Assembly: GCF_016908495.1 (NCBI RefSeq)
Contig: NZ_JAFBDZ010000001.1
Span: forward strand, 992,001-1,056,000
DNA: 64,000 nt
From: Rossellomorea pakistanensis
Lineage (GTDB): Bacteria; Bacillota; Bacilli; Bacillales; Bacillaceae_B
Direction: 5' to 3'
Under the pieces are notes generated by a model that did not search any database, was not told the origin of the DNA, and saw only the letters and a list, made by a program, of their open reading frames with translations. Position numbers and translations under genes: made by a program. Below, one piece after another: positions 26,702-36,490 of this stretch; the stretch's first letter is position 1; each line of letters begins with the position of its first letter.

Positions 26702-27979
26702 TCAGTCTACTAACTCCAATTCTATAACTGTATCCAACTCATCTGGCAAACTAGCGCTTTGAATGTTAATAAATGCACCATTTTGGATATCTGAATACTG
26801 CTCAGCCATCCAAGGTACTTCCACTTTCAATTCACTACCATCGGCCAGTAGACGTGCTTTCTTTATTTTCCCTTTTAATCCTTGAAAATAAATTGGCCCT
26901 ATTCCGCGATCAAACACATGGGCATATAGATACTTTCCTCTTTGTGTATACCTTCCCCATTCAGGTTTTGGTAAATGAGAGGCTTTACATCCATATATGC
27001 TCGTGCCATTTTGTTTCATCCATTTCCCCACTTCTTTTAAGATATCTAATGACTGTTCAGGAATTTCCCCTTTGGCATTTGGACCAACATTTAATAATAG
27101 ATTTCCGCTCTTACTAACACACTCTACAAGTGTCCTTATTACTTGCATTGGAGATTTGTAATTTAAATCTTTAGAATGATAACCCCAGTGATCGTTTAAG
27201 GTGATACAGGCTTCCCACGGAATCGGATTATTACTTTGATTGACAATTCCGGAAACAGGAATAATTTGTTCTGGTGAATAGAAGTCACCTGCATAGATTT
27301 CAGGTTCGGATAACATAATATTTCCACCAAGGCGATTATCAATAAGAATATTGGGCTGAATCGACCTTATCATTTCAACAAGTTTAGTTGCTTCCCATTT
27401 TTCCCCTGTCATATCATCGTATGAAAAATCAAACCACAAAATATCAATTTCCCCATAGTTTGTTAGTAGTTCTTTTACCTGTCCATGAAAATAGGAAATA
27501 TACTGTGAAAAATTCGTTTTTTCATCTTTAAACGCCTTATGCCCCCGCATCGGATGTATTCGATCACCAAATTTAGGGAAGTCCGTATGATACCAATCAA
27601 TGATTGAGTAATAAAGTCCTACTTTTAAGCCTTCTTCCCGAAATGCCTCTACATATTCCTTAATTAAATCACGATTGGCAGGTGTATTCGTTGCCTTATA
27701 GTCTGTTAATTGACTATCAAATAAACAAAAACCATCATGGTGCTTTGCTGTTAAAACCACATACTTTTGTCCAGCCGCCTTCGCTGTCTTGGCCCATTCC
27801 CTGGGATTATAGTAGATTGGATTGAACTCCTCAAAAAAAGGTTGATAGTCTTCGATACTCAAGTGTTCATTACTGCGAATCCATTCACCTTTTGCTGGAA
27901 TCGAATAAAGCCCCCAGTGGATAAATAAACCAAATCGATCGTCGATGAACCACTTGACACGCTCTTCTCTTGTATTCAT
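26702..27979 (-). CDS. Alpha-L-fucosidase (GH29)
   Basis: 425-residue glycosidase, cytoplasmic by lack of a signal peptide. GH29 features are visible: RFGLFIHWGLYSIPAKGEW near the N terminus, KYVVLTAKHHDGFCLFDS, VGLYYSIIDWYH, and DILWFDFSYD, which carries the catalytic nucleophile Asp. It releases alpha-L-fucose from oligosaccharides. It is the last gene of a block with two other intracellular glycosidases and an importer, so fucosylated oligosaccharides may be imported and trimmed inside. ATG after AAGGAGG. Confidence 0.92.
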   Translation of the reverse strand: MNTREERVKWFIDDRFGLFIHWGLYSIPAKGEWIRSNEHLSIEDYQPFFEEFNPIYYNPREWAKTAKAAGQKYVVLTAKHHDGFCLFDSQLTDYKATNTPANRDLIKEYVEAFREEGLKVGLYYSIIDWYHTDFPKFGDRIHPMRGHKAFKDEKTNFSQYISYFHGQVKELLTNYGEIDILWFDFSYDDMTGEKWEATKLVEMIRSIQPNILIDNRLGGNIMLSEPEIYAGDFYSPEQIIPVSGIVNQSNNPIPWEACITLNDHWGYHSKDLNYKSPMQVIRTLVECVSKSGNLLLNVGPNAKGEIPEQSLDILKEVGKWMKQNGTSIYGCKASHLPKPEWGRYTQRGKYLYAHVFDRGIGPIYFQGLKGKIKKARLLADGSELKVEVPWMAEQYSDIQNGAFINIQSASLPDELDTVIELELVD

Positions 27980-28185
27980 TTCTTAACCTCCTTATTTATT
28001 CAGGCTGTTTTCGTAAATTTTGTAGCCACTGTGTCAGGAAATAAAAATTCTGAATCCCTTCATGAACTTGATGTCAGATTTTTGAGTCTAGACTCGAAGA
28101 AATGAGTTATTTATAATCCTTTTTATAGGTCTTAACTCATAAAAAAACAACACTATTTACGTAATAGTCTTTATACGTCTTATGT

Positions 28186-31100
28186 TTAAACATTAATCAT
28201 GTCTATAGCTATATTCACTTCTTCTCCACGATAGGTGTCTAGTATTTTTCCTTCTCTATCGGTTGCAAATAAAACACTTCTTTCTGACTCTAGTAAAAAT
28301 TCATATGATTGACCGGTCTCAGGATCGCTAATCTTGGTAAAAGTATTGACACCATATTCTGAAATAAAGATAAATAGTTTTCCCTTTTCAAAATCTAATT
28401 TACGCCCATAAATTCCAGGAAGATTCCCTTGATGCCAAATTAGATGATCTTGTATTTCTGCATGATTTAATACATATTGATATAAAGCATTTATTGATTC
28501 GTTTCTTTCATTCAACTCTATTGGTAGTGGTGACCAAATGATTTTCCCATTTCCATAGTCCCATTTTTTAACCTTTGGTATTCCAGTTCCGTTTTCATCT
28601 ATTTCTTTCACCAATTCGGCAATCCTTCTTTGTCCGAACGAAACAAAATGAACCTCATTATTTATCATGAACACTTCTTCCCTGAGGACATTTACGAGTT
28701 TAGTCGATCCTATTATCTCTTTTACACGATAGGTATCCGTCCAATATTCATCAATACTTAATGGACCTGTAAATAATAGGGTTACATGATTGGCCTTAAC
28801 ATAAGTAAATATTTCTTCAAGTGCATCTGAACTGAAATTATGTGGACTTGGAACAATAATTACCTTAGGATGTTCATCATATAAGCTATCTAGATCATAC
28901 TCACTTAAGGCTCGAAATGGCTGGTTTAGCTCATATGCTAATACTCGAGTTAATTTGGTCGTTGCATCAAAAGCGAGCCTTCTATTAGAAAAATCATTCG
29001 AGAACGGAAAAATCACAACAATATCTTCTAGCTTTCGGTTATCAAATAAATACCCAATGTTTTTCATAAATCTTCCAAAATCATAAGAAATATTTGCTTC
29101 TGGTTTTTCAGTACCGTCTGCCCGGAGTGCTCCAATATTCGATTCATTGATATTATTCATAAAGTAGTTTGTATTCCAAAGCCATTGTACAGCACCAGCA
29201 TTTCCTGCAGCGAAAGCATATGCGTATTTTCTCTCCAAGATATTTCGAAGTTCTTCTTCTGTACGTTTCGCTTGATTATTCGGTTTTTCTACATACATAA
29301 TACCCGTTTCTTGAATCAAATTTGGTTTCTTGAAGGTCTTAGCAAAGATTCCGTCCCAGAGTAATTGATCCATGCACCACCAAGTATGATTGGAGGTGTA
29401 ATCTACGGTTTCACTATAAAAAAATGGTGACGGACGACCGGAAACTAATGCTTCATCTTGTCCTACCGTTACTAACTGATTAGATGATAGCTTTCTAATA
29501 GATTGTGTAAGCTTTGTGATCCATTCATTGTGCTTATCCATTGTATATAGAGTGTAATCTAACCAGTTCAATCCTTTTTTCCCAGTTGCCATGTCCTGAA
29601 CATGTGAGTTAATATCTTTAAATTGTGGTGGTTTTACATGATCAAAGGAAGGTAGCTCAATCGGTGTCATATTCCATCTTTCTTGAACCTTAGCAATCGT
29701 ACTATGCCTTTCCATGACCCAATCTTTATAGTCGCGATAATCAAAGAGATCTTGTAATGTCCTCGGTCCTGAAAACGTTTGCTTAGGGTCAAATAATGAT
29801 GGCTCATTAATAAGATCCCAATTTACATTCGTAGTTGTTTTATGTCTTTGGACTATCGAGGCGATGAATCGCTTTTGAGCTTCAACACTTCTTGGATCTA
29901 GGTATGGATTGTTCCCTTCCCATTCTTCAGGTGTAAAGGAGAAAAATGTAAATGTTAAATCCATCCCATGCTGTTTTGCAGTAAGAATAAATGCATCAAT
30001 AACTCTTAATATACTTTCATCCATATGGCCATCAATGAACATCATATTCCGCCATGCTGTCCATATACCTGTTCTTACATAATTTATACCTGCAGCTTTC
30101 ATCGCAGAAAAGTCTTTATTCCAGGTACTTGGATTGGGCAAAAACAGGAAATACCTAGCTACGTCTGAGGTCATATAAGTCATACCCACGATAGGTAAAG
30201 GATGGTTATCCTTAATGAAATAATCTCTCCCACATGTTAATGGCTGTCCGGATTCCAGCAAACCTTTATCCATAAACCAGAAGCCCTGTTGGATGATTCT
30301 TTCTTCTCCTAAACTGCTTACTAACCTGCATGTAAGTTCATACAATCCAGGATCAAATTTTTTTGTTCTTAAATAGATAGTATGAATATTCAGTTCATTT
30401 GTAATAGAAACGTCTAAGCTATGTTTTTCAATTGTTATCCTATCTTTAGTGATGGCAAGCTCTAAACTCCAATTGGTTTTGTCATTTAGTAAAGACTGAG
30501 ACTGAAATGTTACGACAGGGGTCTCATGGTTATAATAAGTAGCATAATTCGTTTTTACCCAAAACTCTGTTACACCTTTAGCAGAAAAGTCTGCCAGTTC
30601 CATTAAAAACTGGCATCCCCTGCCATTCCAAAATTCATTTGATAATAATTGGTTAATAAAAACCCATCTTCCTCCTGTGAACTGACCTTTATAGTTTTCT
30701 ATTAATACAGAAGGAGCGGCAACTTCTCGATCATTACTAGAAATCCCCTTCAATAAAGGATATATCCTTGCATCAATTGGACCACATGACCCCATTTCAT
30801 GTTTAATAGAAGACGATTTGGTTGGATGTAATATAAAATTAGCTGTATTTTGAACGGAAAAAAGGTGCTCATAATCTTTAAAAATTGGAAACTCACTATT
30901 ATGAATTAATTTTACAATCGGACTTTTATCGACAGTTAATACCTCGTGTATATTTAACTCTGCATGGTAGGCGGTTTGTTCTCTTTCTGGAATCCATTCA
31001 CCATTGAGTAGGTTGCAAGGTTTTCTAAAAGGTGCACCACCTATTCCGATATACCCTTTCCCTTTTTTAAAATTTGCCATGATCGAACCCCAGACATTTT

Positions 31101-31284
31101 TCGGGAAATATGACCCGTGCAAATTGATAAAACAATCTAGCTCACTTTTATTTTGTAATGTATCCTCTAAATCTTCGGCTTTTACTAAAAAAGCCTGCTT
31201 TTCTAATTTTTTTATTATGTCTTTGGGTGGCTTTTGCCCTTCAAAAGGGAACGATTCATCATAAAAAATCACAACTTTACACAC
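28186..31284 (-). CDS. Large clan GH-A glycosidase (beta-galactosidase/mannosidase-like)
   Basis: 1032 residues without signal peptide. The N-terminal 250 residues look like a glutamine-amidotransferase-like or jelly-roll accessory region. A TIM barrel follows from about residue 360, with acid/base Glu in WDLINEPS and nucleophile Glu in LIQETGIMY, the clan GH-A arrangement. A Rossmann-like trimerisation-type domain follows (KVIIVPSPHNFSSDALEEIF), similar to GH42 enzymes. GTG start at 31284 behind AAGGAGGACG. The linkage specificity cannot be read from sequence. It lies between fucosidase and hexosaminidase genes. Confidence 0.75.
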   Translation of the reverse strand: MCKVVIFYDESFPFEGQKPPKDIIKKLEKQAFLVKAEDLEDTLQNKSELDCFINLHGSYFPKNVWGSIMANFKKGKGYIGIGGAPFRKPCNLLNGEWIPEREQTAYHAELNIHEVLTVDKSPIVKLIHNSEFPIFKDYEHLFSVQNTANFILHPTKSSSIKHEMGSCGPIDARIYPLLKGISSNDREVAAPSVLIENYKGQFTGGRWVFINQLLSNEFWNGRGCQFLMELADFSAKGVTEFWVKTNYATYYNHETPVVTFQSQSLLNDKTNWSLELAITKDRITIEKHSLDVSITNELNIHTIYLRTKKFDPGLYELTCRLVSSLGEERIIQQGFWFMDKGLLESGQPLTCGRDYFIKDNHPLPIVGMTYMTSDVARYFLFLPNPSTWNKDFSAMKAAGINYVRTGIWTAWRNMMFIDGHMDESILRVIDAFILTAKQHGMDLTFTFFSFTPEEWEGNNPYLDPRSVEAQKRFIASIVQRHKTTTNVNWDLINEPSLFDPKQTFSGPRTLQDLFDYRDYKDWVMERHSTIAKVQERWNMTPIELPSFDHVKPPQFKDINSHVQDMATGKKGLNWLDYTLYTMDKHNEWITKLTQSIRKLSSNQLVTVGQDEALVSGRPSPFFYSETVDYTSNHTWWCMDQLLWDGIFAKTFKKPNLIQETGIMYVEKPNNQAKRTEEELRNILERKYAYAFAAGNAGAVQWLWNTNYFMNNINESNIGALRADGTEKPEANISYDFGRFMKNIGYLFDNRKLEDIVVIFPFSNDFSNRRLAFDATTKLTRVLAYELNQPFRALSEYDLDSLYDEHPKVIIVPSPHNFSSDALEEIFTYVKANHVTLLFTGPLSIDEYWTDTYRVKEIIGSTKLVNVLREEVFMINNEVHFVSFGQRRIAELVKEIDENGTGIPKVKKWDYGNGKIIWSPLPIELNERNESINALYQYVLNHAEIQDHLIWHQGNLPGIYGRKLDFEKGKLFIFISEYGVNTFTKISDPETGQSYEFLLESERSVLFATDREGKILDTYRGEEVNIAIDMINV

Positions 31285-31337
31285 TTAGTCTCGTCCTCCT
31301 TGTTTTCGATTCCACATCACTATCGATTGTTTATTCA

Positions 31338-32366
31338 CTATGTAAGTTTCCCAGTGATGATATCTAGAGTACGATAAAGTTCAGTCAACTCTTCTAATTC
31401 TCCATCCTTACTAGCAAAGTCAGCGTTCATACTCATAAATTTGTCAAACGCTTCTTTATCCCATTGGTTCCATGATGTTACCGCCATGCCTTGCATTCTT
31501 TCGCTGACAGCGGTTTCATTTGCTTGACGGACACTTTCTTCAAGTAAATCAATCGCAGCATCCGTTTTATACCAGCATGCTGGTATTACGGAAAATCCCT
31601 TTTCCAGAAAAATAGATATGGAAGGATAAGAATCTAGTTTATCGTAATGCCAATCCATAAGCACAATGTCTTTGGGAATAGAAGAGATTGCTTTATGAGT
31701 TCCAAAAGTATCTCCTTCCCATTGGTTGTAGCCCGTTTTCTCACTATCATTTAATCGATCAGCCCACATATACATTTGTAATCCATGTTTTTTCACTAAA
31801 TGTCCGTACATATCGTTTATAGCCTTAGCAAATAAGTCAGATCGTTCTTTTCCTTTACAGCGAGGACAATGATCATCAGCGATTTCGTACACTTCATCCA
31901 TTCCAACATGAAAAGCATCCGTTTCAAAAGCTTCGATTAATTCGTCCAATAGTTCAAAGACAAGATTATTCACCTCTGGATGTAACGGACACCAGCTTCT
32001 ACAGAAAAAATCTGGCCACTTAGCATCTAATGGGATATGGGGGGTTTCATCGAACTCTGGATATACTCTCAAAATAGAATTAGGAGCACCTCCCCATCCT
32101 TGATGACCTAGGCATTGAAAAAGAGGAATCACACGAATCCCGTTTTGTTTACAGACTGCAGTGATTTCCCTTGCATCCTGCTTTGTTAATGTTCCAGCCG
32201 TTATTTCTGGATGTGATTCAAATACAAAGGATGTATTGCATTCAACTATTAAATGATTTATGCCCTTTGGTGCCAAGACTTTTTCTATGAACTGCTTAAA
32301 AGATTCTGTTAGCTCATGTGATCCAAATCGTAAATGAAAAGCCCTTACAGGTTCATTTCTTTCCAT
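31338..32366 (-). CDS. GH20-like beta-N-acetylhexosaminidase
   Basis: 342-residue TIM-barrel protein of the family 20 type without the usual N-terminal accessory domain. The Asp-Glu catalytic pair lies in AFHVGMDEVYE. Conserved neighbours are LFQCLGHQGWGG, WCPLHPEVN, YMWADRLND and VMDWHYD. It is likely to remove terminal GlcNAc or GalNAc inside the cell. Two CxxC-like cysteines (DHCPRCKG) are unusual and may bind metal. ATG after GGGAGGATG. Confidence 0.8.
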   Translation of the reverse strand: MERNEPVRAFHLRFGSHELTESFKQFIEKVLAPKGINHLIVECNTSFVFESHPEITAGTLTKQDAREITAVCKQNGIRVIPLFQCLGHQGWGGAPNSILRVYPEFDETPHIPLDAKWPDFFCRSWCPLHPEVNNLVFELLDELIEAFETDAFHVGMDEVYEIADDHCPRCKGKERSDLFAKAINDMYGHLVKKHGLQMYMWADRLNDSEKTGYNQWEGDTFGTHKAISSIPKDIVLMDWHYDKLDSYPSISIFLEKGFSVIPACWYKTDAAIDLLEESVRQANETAVSERMQGMAVTSWNQWDKEAFDKFMSMNADFASKDGELEELTELYRTLDIITGKLT

Positions 32367-32514
32367 AAGACCTCATCCTCCCAGTTTTAATTAATTTCAA
32401 TTGGAAAGCTATAATCCTGAGTCATATATAATGTAATTTGAGACATTTTTTTTAATAGATTATGTTTCTCGTATTTTTTGAAGGATAATAACCATTTGAC
32501 TTCTCTAAAATAAC

Positions 32515-32564
32515 AGGCTCGTATCATTTCCGTAATGTATCTTAATCACGAATAATACGAGCCT
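32515..32564 (-). terminator. Intercistronic hairpin after the binding-protein gene
   Basis: Perfect arms AGGCTCGTAT and ATACGAGCCT separated by 30 bases, 50 bases after the solute-binding protein stop. On the minus strand it is followed by TGTTATTTT, a weak T run. It may attenuate readthrough or protect the upstream mRNA so that the binding protein is made in excess. Confidence 0.55.
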
Positions 32565-32613
32565 TTATTCTATAGTGCTGTTTCTTTTGGAAAAAAGCTA
32601 TATTGCTCTATGA

Positions 32614-34200
32614 CTATTCACTTTTATCCCAGCGATCATATGCATCTTGATAAATTTGAATTAACTTATCAACCCCCATATCTTCAATTGTCTTCACGTA
32701 TTTATCCCAACTTGACATTGGTTCTACACCGGTAATAAATTTTGCTTCCATCTGTTCGACATAAGTATCTAAATCTGCATTAATTCTACTGACTTCTTCT
32801 TGTTCTTCTGGCGTTAAATAAACTAATGGATATGGTATCTTTGCAAATGGTTTTATTTTGTTATCGGTTTCTAAATCAATGAATTTCTTAAATTCCGGTA
32901 CAGGGAAGCCTTCAATAGTTGATCGTAATGCTGGAACATTAATACCGAAATCAGGCGTAGTCGTTCCACGATAGTCTTCAATTGTTTTACCCTCTATCGG
33001 TGACTCTAGTAATTTCCTAGTTCCTTTGTCTTTATCTACCCAATCCCATACATCCCCGGCTTTTCCAATATTCAGAAGTTCACTACCTTCTTGAGAGTAA
33101 AGATAATCAACCCAGCGAATCGCTGCTGCGGGATTTGCATTTTTGTTCGTAATAGAAAATTGTCCACGGTAGATTCCTGGGCTTAACGGTGCTACCGGTT
33201 CGTCTGTAACAGAACTAGAGATAGGATGAAACATCGGGTCATTATCAGCTTCTTCCTCCTTATCTCCTGTTGTAAAGTAAGAATACCAATCCTGGAATAA
33301 ACCCACTCTATTGGATTGTCCTTTAGCTTTTTTCTGTTCATTTGATTGTGAGAATACCTCTCGATCCATTAATTTTTCATCATATAACTTATTCATAAAT
33401 TTTAAATATTCTTTATAACCATCTTCAATTGGCGTATAGCTTACCTCGCCATTTATTTCTTCAATTCCCCATGCTGTATGTCCAAAAGCACCAAGAAGCC
33501 AGAGACGAGCATCATCTAATGCGACTGAGGTGAAAGGAATTTCATCCGCTTTTCCGTTCCCGTTCGGATCCTCTGTTTTGAATCGTTTTAATAATGTGTA
33601 AAGTTCATCCGTTGTTTTAGGTAATTCCTTAACTCCTAATGCATCAAGCCATTTACCGTTATACCATAATGGCCCCATATACCATACGGCATTTTTATCT
33701 ACCATCGGTAATGAATATATATGGCCATCTACAGTGGTAATCGACTTTTTCACATCAGGATTTTCTTCAAACATTTTTTGAATATTTGGAGCGTATTTTT
33801 TAATTAAATCTTCTAAAGGTATCAATACGCCTTGTTTACCATACTTTACTTCTTGTTCTGCTGTTAAAGATGAACCAAATAGAACATCCGGGATCTCCCC
33901 ACTTGCAAAAGCTAGATTTAATTTTGTTTCAAAATCACTCAGTGGTGGTGTCGTAAATTCGAACTGAACATTTGTCATTTTTTCCATTTCTTTAAAAAAG
34001 GCCATATCCTTCCAGTTCGCTTGCCCGACATCGGGACCCATTATAGACATTTTGAGTTTTTCATCAACAATTGGAAAACCTTCTTTGTTGATCGCTACTT
34101 TGTTTTTTGCATTTTCATTATTATTAGATTTTTCAGTGCAGGCTGCCAACATGGACGTGACTAAAACAAGTGTTAGTATCATAATAAGAACTTTTTTCAA
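32614..34200 (-). CDS. ABC sugar transporter solute-binding lipoprotein
   Basis: 528-residue extracellular binding protein of the large LplA/YtcQ type used by CUT1 oligosaccharide importers. The lipoprotein signal peptide is clear: basic start, hydrophobic core, lipobox LAAC with Cys at about residue 21, then an Asn/Glu-rich tether. TTG start after AAAGGGG. It follows two permease genes. No ATPase gene is present in the window, as is usual for this family, which shares an MsmX-type ATPase. Confidence 0.92.
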   Translation of the reverse strand: MKKVLIMILTLVLVTSMLAACTEKSNNNENAKNKVAINKEGFPIVDEKLKMSIMGPDVGQANWKDMAFFKEMEKMTNVQFEFTTPPLSDFETKLNLAFASGEIPDVLFGSSLTAEQEVKYGKQGVLIPLEDLIKKYAPNIQKMFEENPDVKKSITTVDGHIYSLPMVDKNAVWYMGPLWYNGKWLDALGVKELPKTTDELYTLLKRFKTEDPNGNGKADEIPFTSVALDDARLWLLGAFGHTAWGIEEINGEVSYTPIEDGYKEYLKFMNKLYDEKLMDREVFSQSNEQKKAKGQSNRVGLFQDWYSYFTTGDKEEEADNDPMFHPISSSVTDEPVAPLSPGIYRGQFSITNKNANPAAAIRWVDYLYSQEGSELLNIGKAGDVWDWVDKDKGTRKLLESPIEGKTIEDYRGTTTPDFGINVPALRSTIEGFPVPEFKKFIDLETDNKIKPFAKIPYPLVYLTPEEQEEVSRINADLDTYVEQMEAKFITGVEPMSSWDKYVKTIEDMGVDKLIQIYQDAYDRWDKSE

Positions 34201-34330
34201 TTTCCATGGCCCCTTTCATTCATTTATATTTTCATCTTGGTAAATGATAAAGATCTACTTCTCAAATCACCTCCTCAAAGCCTAGTAAATTAACTGCTAG
34301 TTTAACTGAAGGAAAAGTAGGACGTGAATT

Positions 34331-35242
34331 TCAGCCCTTAACGGACCCAATCATAACCCCTTTTACAAAATAACGTTGTAAAAATGGATATACAATGATA
34401 ATTGGTAATGTTGAAACAATCATCACACCATATTTTATGATTTGTGCAAGCTCTGCCTTCGAATGCTGAGCTTCTGCCATTGAACTTGAAATGGTGCCAC
34501 CTGCCATATCTGATGACATTGCCTGGAGTACTAGAATTTCCCGTAAAACTAACTGAAGTGGATATAAATCTTTATCTGATAGGTAAATTAATGCATTGAA
34601 ATAACCGTTCCAATGTCCAACCCCATAAAATAAGGCCATTACTGCAATGATTGGAGTCGATAAAGGTAAAACGATCTTCACAAACATTTTTAAATTAGTA
34701 CAACCATCAATAACGGCTGCTTCTTCAAGCTCTTTTGGTATGGTTACTTGGAAAAAAACACGCGCTACAATTAAATTCCAAACAGCTACAGCATTTGGTA
34801 GGATCATAGCCCAAATCGTATCGAGCATTCCAAGACTTTTAACTAATAGATAAGAAGGGATTAACCCTCCACTGAAAAACATCGTAAATACGAATATTCC
34901 CATAAATATATTTCTACCTACTAAGTCTTTCCGTGAAAGTGCATAGGCTGCGGGGAGGGTAAATAATAAGTTTACCGCTGTCCCTAATACCGTATAAATA
35001 ATAGTGTTTAAATATCCCCTCCAAATTTGGTCATTTTCAAAAATAAGCTTATACCCATCTAAAGTAAATCCCTTTGGAAATAGCCACATTTCCCCTGAGT
35101 TAACATCAGATGGATTACTTACAGACGCACTAATAATATAAATTAAAGGGTACAGGACAAGTAATAATGCTATTAATAAAAATACATAGTTCATTGCTTT
35201 AAAGATTTTATCTGTTTTAGTCTCTTTTACAACTGAACTCAT
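34331..35242 (-). CDS. ABC sugar transporter permease (LplC/YtcP type)
   Basis: 303-residue inner-membrane permease with six predicted helices and the cytoplasmic EAA loop (EELEEAAVIDGCTNLKMFVKI) that contacts the ATPase. It pairs with the next permease upstream (12 bases apart) and the binding protein downstream. ATG after GGGGGAGAAAC. Confidence 0.92.
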   Translation of the reverse strand: MSSVVKETKTDKIFKAMNYVFLLIALLLVLYPLIYIISASVSNPSDVNSGEMWLFPKGFTLDGYKLIFENDQIWRGYLNTIIYTVLGTAVNLLFTLPAAYALSRKDLVGRNIFMGIFVFTMFFSGGLIPSYLLVKSLGMLDTIWAMILPNAVAVWNLIVARVFFQVTIPKELEEAAVIDGCTNLKMFVKIVLPLSTPIIAVMALFYGVGHWNGYFNALIYLSDKDLYPLQLVLREILVLQAMSSDMAGGTISSSMAEAQHSKAELAQIIKYGVMIVSTLPIIIVYPFLQRYFVKGVMIGSVKG

Positions 35243-35254
35243 AGTTTCTCCCCC

Positions 35255-36256
35255 TTACCAAAGACTTGTTTCACTTCTTTTTCTAGCAATTTGATTGACT
35301 ATTACTAATAAAATGGCACTGATTACAGCATTAAATAATCCAACGGCTGCGGCAAAGCTGTATTGTGCATCAAGTAAACCTGCTTTATAAACAAACGTTG
35401 CAATGACGTTTGAAGAATCGATATTGAGCGGATTTTGTAACAATAAGATTTTTTCAAAACCAACTGATAGAATACTTCCTACATTTAAGATTAATAGGAT
35501 AATCATAGTGGGAACAAGGGCAGGTATATTAATGTGCCAAATGCGTTGCAATCGCGTTGCCCCATCTACAATAGCTGCTTCATGTAATTGCTGATCGACT
35601 CCTGCTAATGCGGCAAGATAAATAATCGTTCCCCAGCCAGTACTTTGCCAGACACCTGAAAACACATAAACTGACTTGAACCAGCTTGGATCACTCATAA
35701 ATGGAATCGGGTCAAACCCTAGTGCACTTATAAAATGATTTATAACACCTGTTGCAGGTGATAAAAATGCTATAATCATACCCGCCATAACCACTACTGA
35801 AATAAAATGGGGAGCATAAGTAACCGTTTGAACACTTCGTTTAAACAATCCATCTTTCACTTCATTTATGGAAAGGGCTAATATAATCGGCAGTGGAAAT
35901 CCGACAATAAGCTCATAAATGCTGATTCCAAGTGTATTCTTGATAAGGTCCCAAAAGTAATAGGATTCAAAAAAACGAGTAAAATGAGAAAATCCTACCC
36001 ATTCACTGCCCCATATTCCTGTGGAAGGAAGAAAATCTTTAAAGGCAATTTGAACCCCATACATCGGAATATAATGGAAGATAACAAAATAAGCTAGTGT
36101 GGGAAGCAGAAATAAATACAACTCCCAATTACGGATTATTTTCTTCGTTTTCTTCTTCTTTACCTTAATCTTTGGATCTAGCATATAATGATCTTTGCGT
36201 GTTTCAACCTTTAACTGGCTCTTATTCTGATTCGTAGTAACTTGGCTTTCATTCAT
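35255..36256 (-). CDS. ABC sugar transporter permease (LplB/YteP type)
   Basis: 333-residue permease. The N-terminal 40 residues are strongly basic (KIKVKKKKTKKI), then come six membrane helices. The EAA loop is LHEAAIVDGATRLQRIWHI. ATG after AAGGGGGGG. It forms a heterodimer with the downstream permease. The preceding 234 bases separate it from the AraC-type regulator gene and may contain its own promoter. Confidence 0.92.
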   Translation of the reverse strand: MNESQVTTNQNKSQLKVETRKDHYMLDPKIKVKKKKTKKIIRNWELYLFLLPTLAYFVIFHYIPMYGVQIAFKDFLPSTGIWGSEWVGFSHFTRFFESYYFWDLIKNTLGISIYELIVGFPLPIILALSINEVKDGLFKRSVQTVTYAPHFISVVVMAGMIIAFLSPATGVINHFISALGFDPIPFMSDPSWFKSVYVFSGVWQSTGWGTIIYLAALAGVDQQLHEAAIVDGATRLQRIWHINIPALVPTMIILLILNVGSILSVGFEKILLLQNPLNIDSSNVIATFVYKAGLLDAQYSFAAAVGLFNAVISAILLVIVNQIARKRSETSLW

Positions 36257-36490
36257 CTTTCTAACCCCCCCTTATATTTTCTGAATATTTTAAATTTATA
36301 CGAAAATAATGATTTTAATAAATATGTTATTTTTGTTATACGTTGTAAACACATGGAAAAATAAGGTCTAGCAACACTTTTAGGAGTAGTTCCCGGTGCA
36401 AATATGTCAATTTTGTTGTTTTTATGTGTATTTTTACCGAGGTACTCAATCAGAAAAACAATAAAAAAAATAGAGAATGGCTTATATAAG

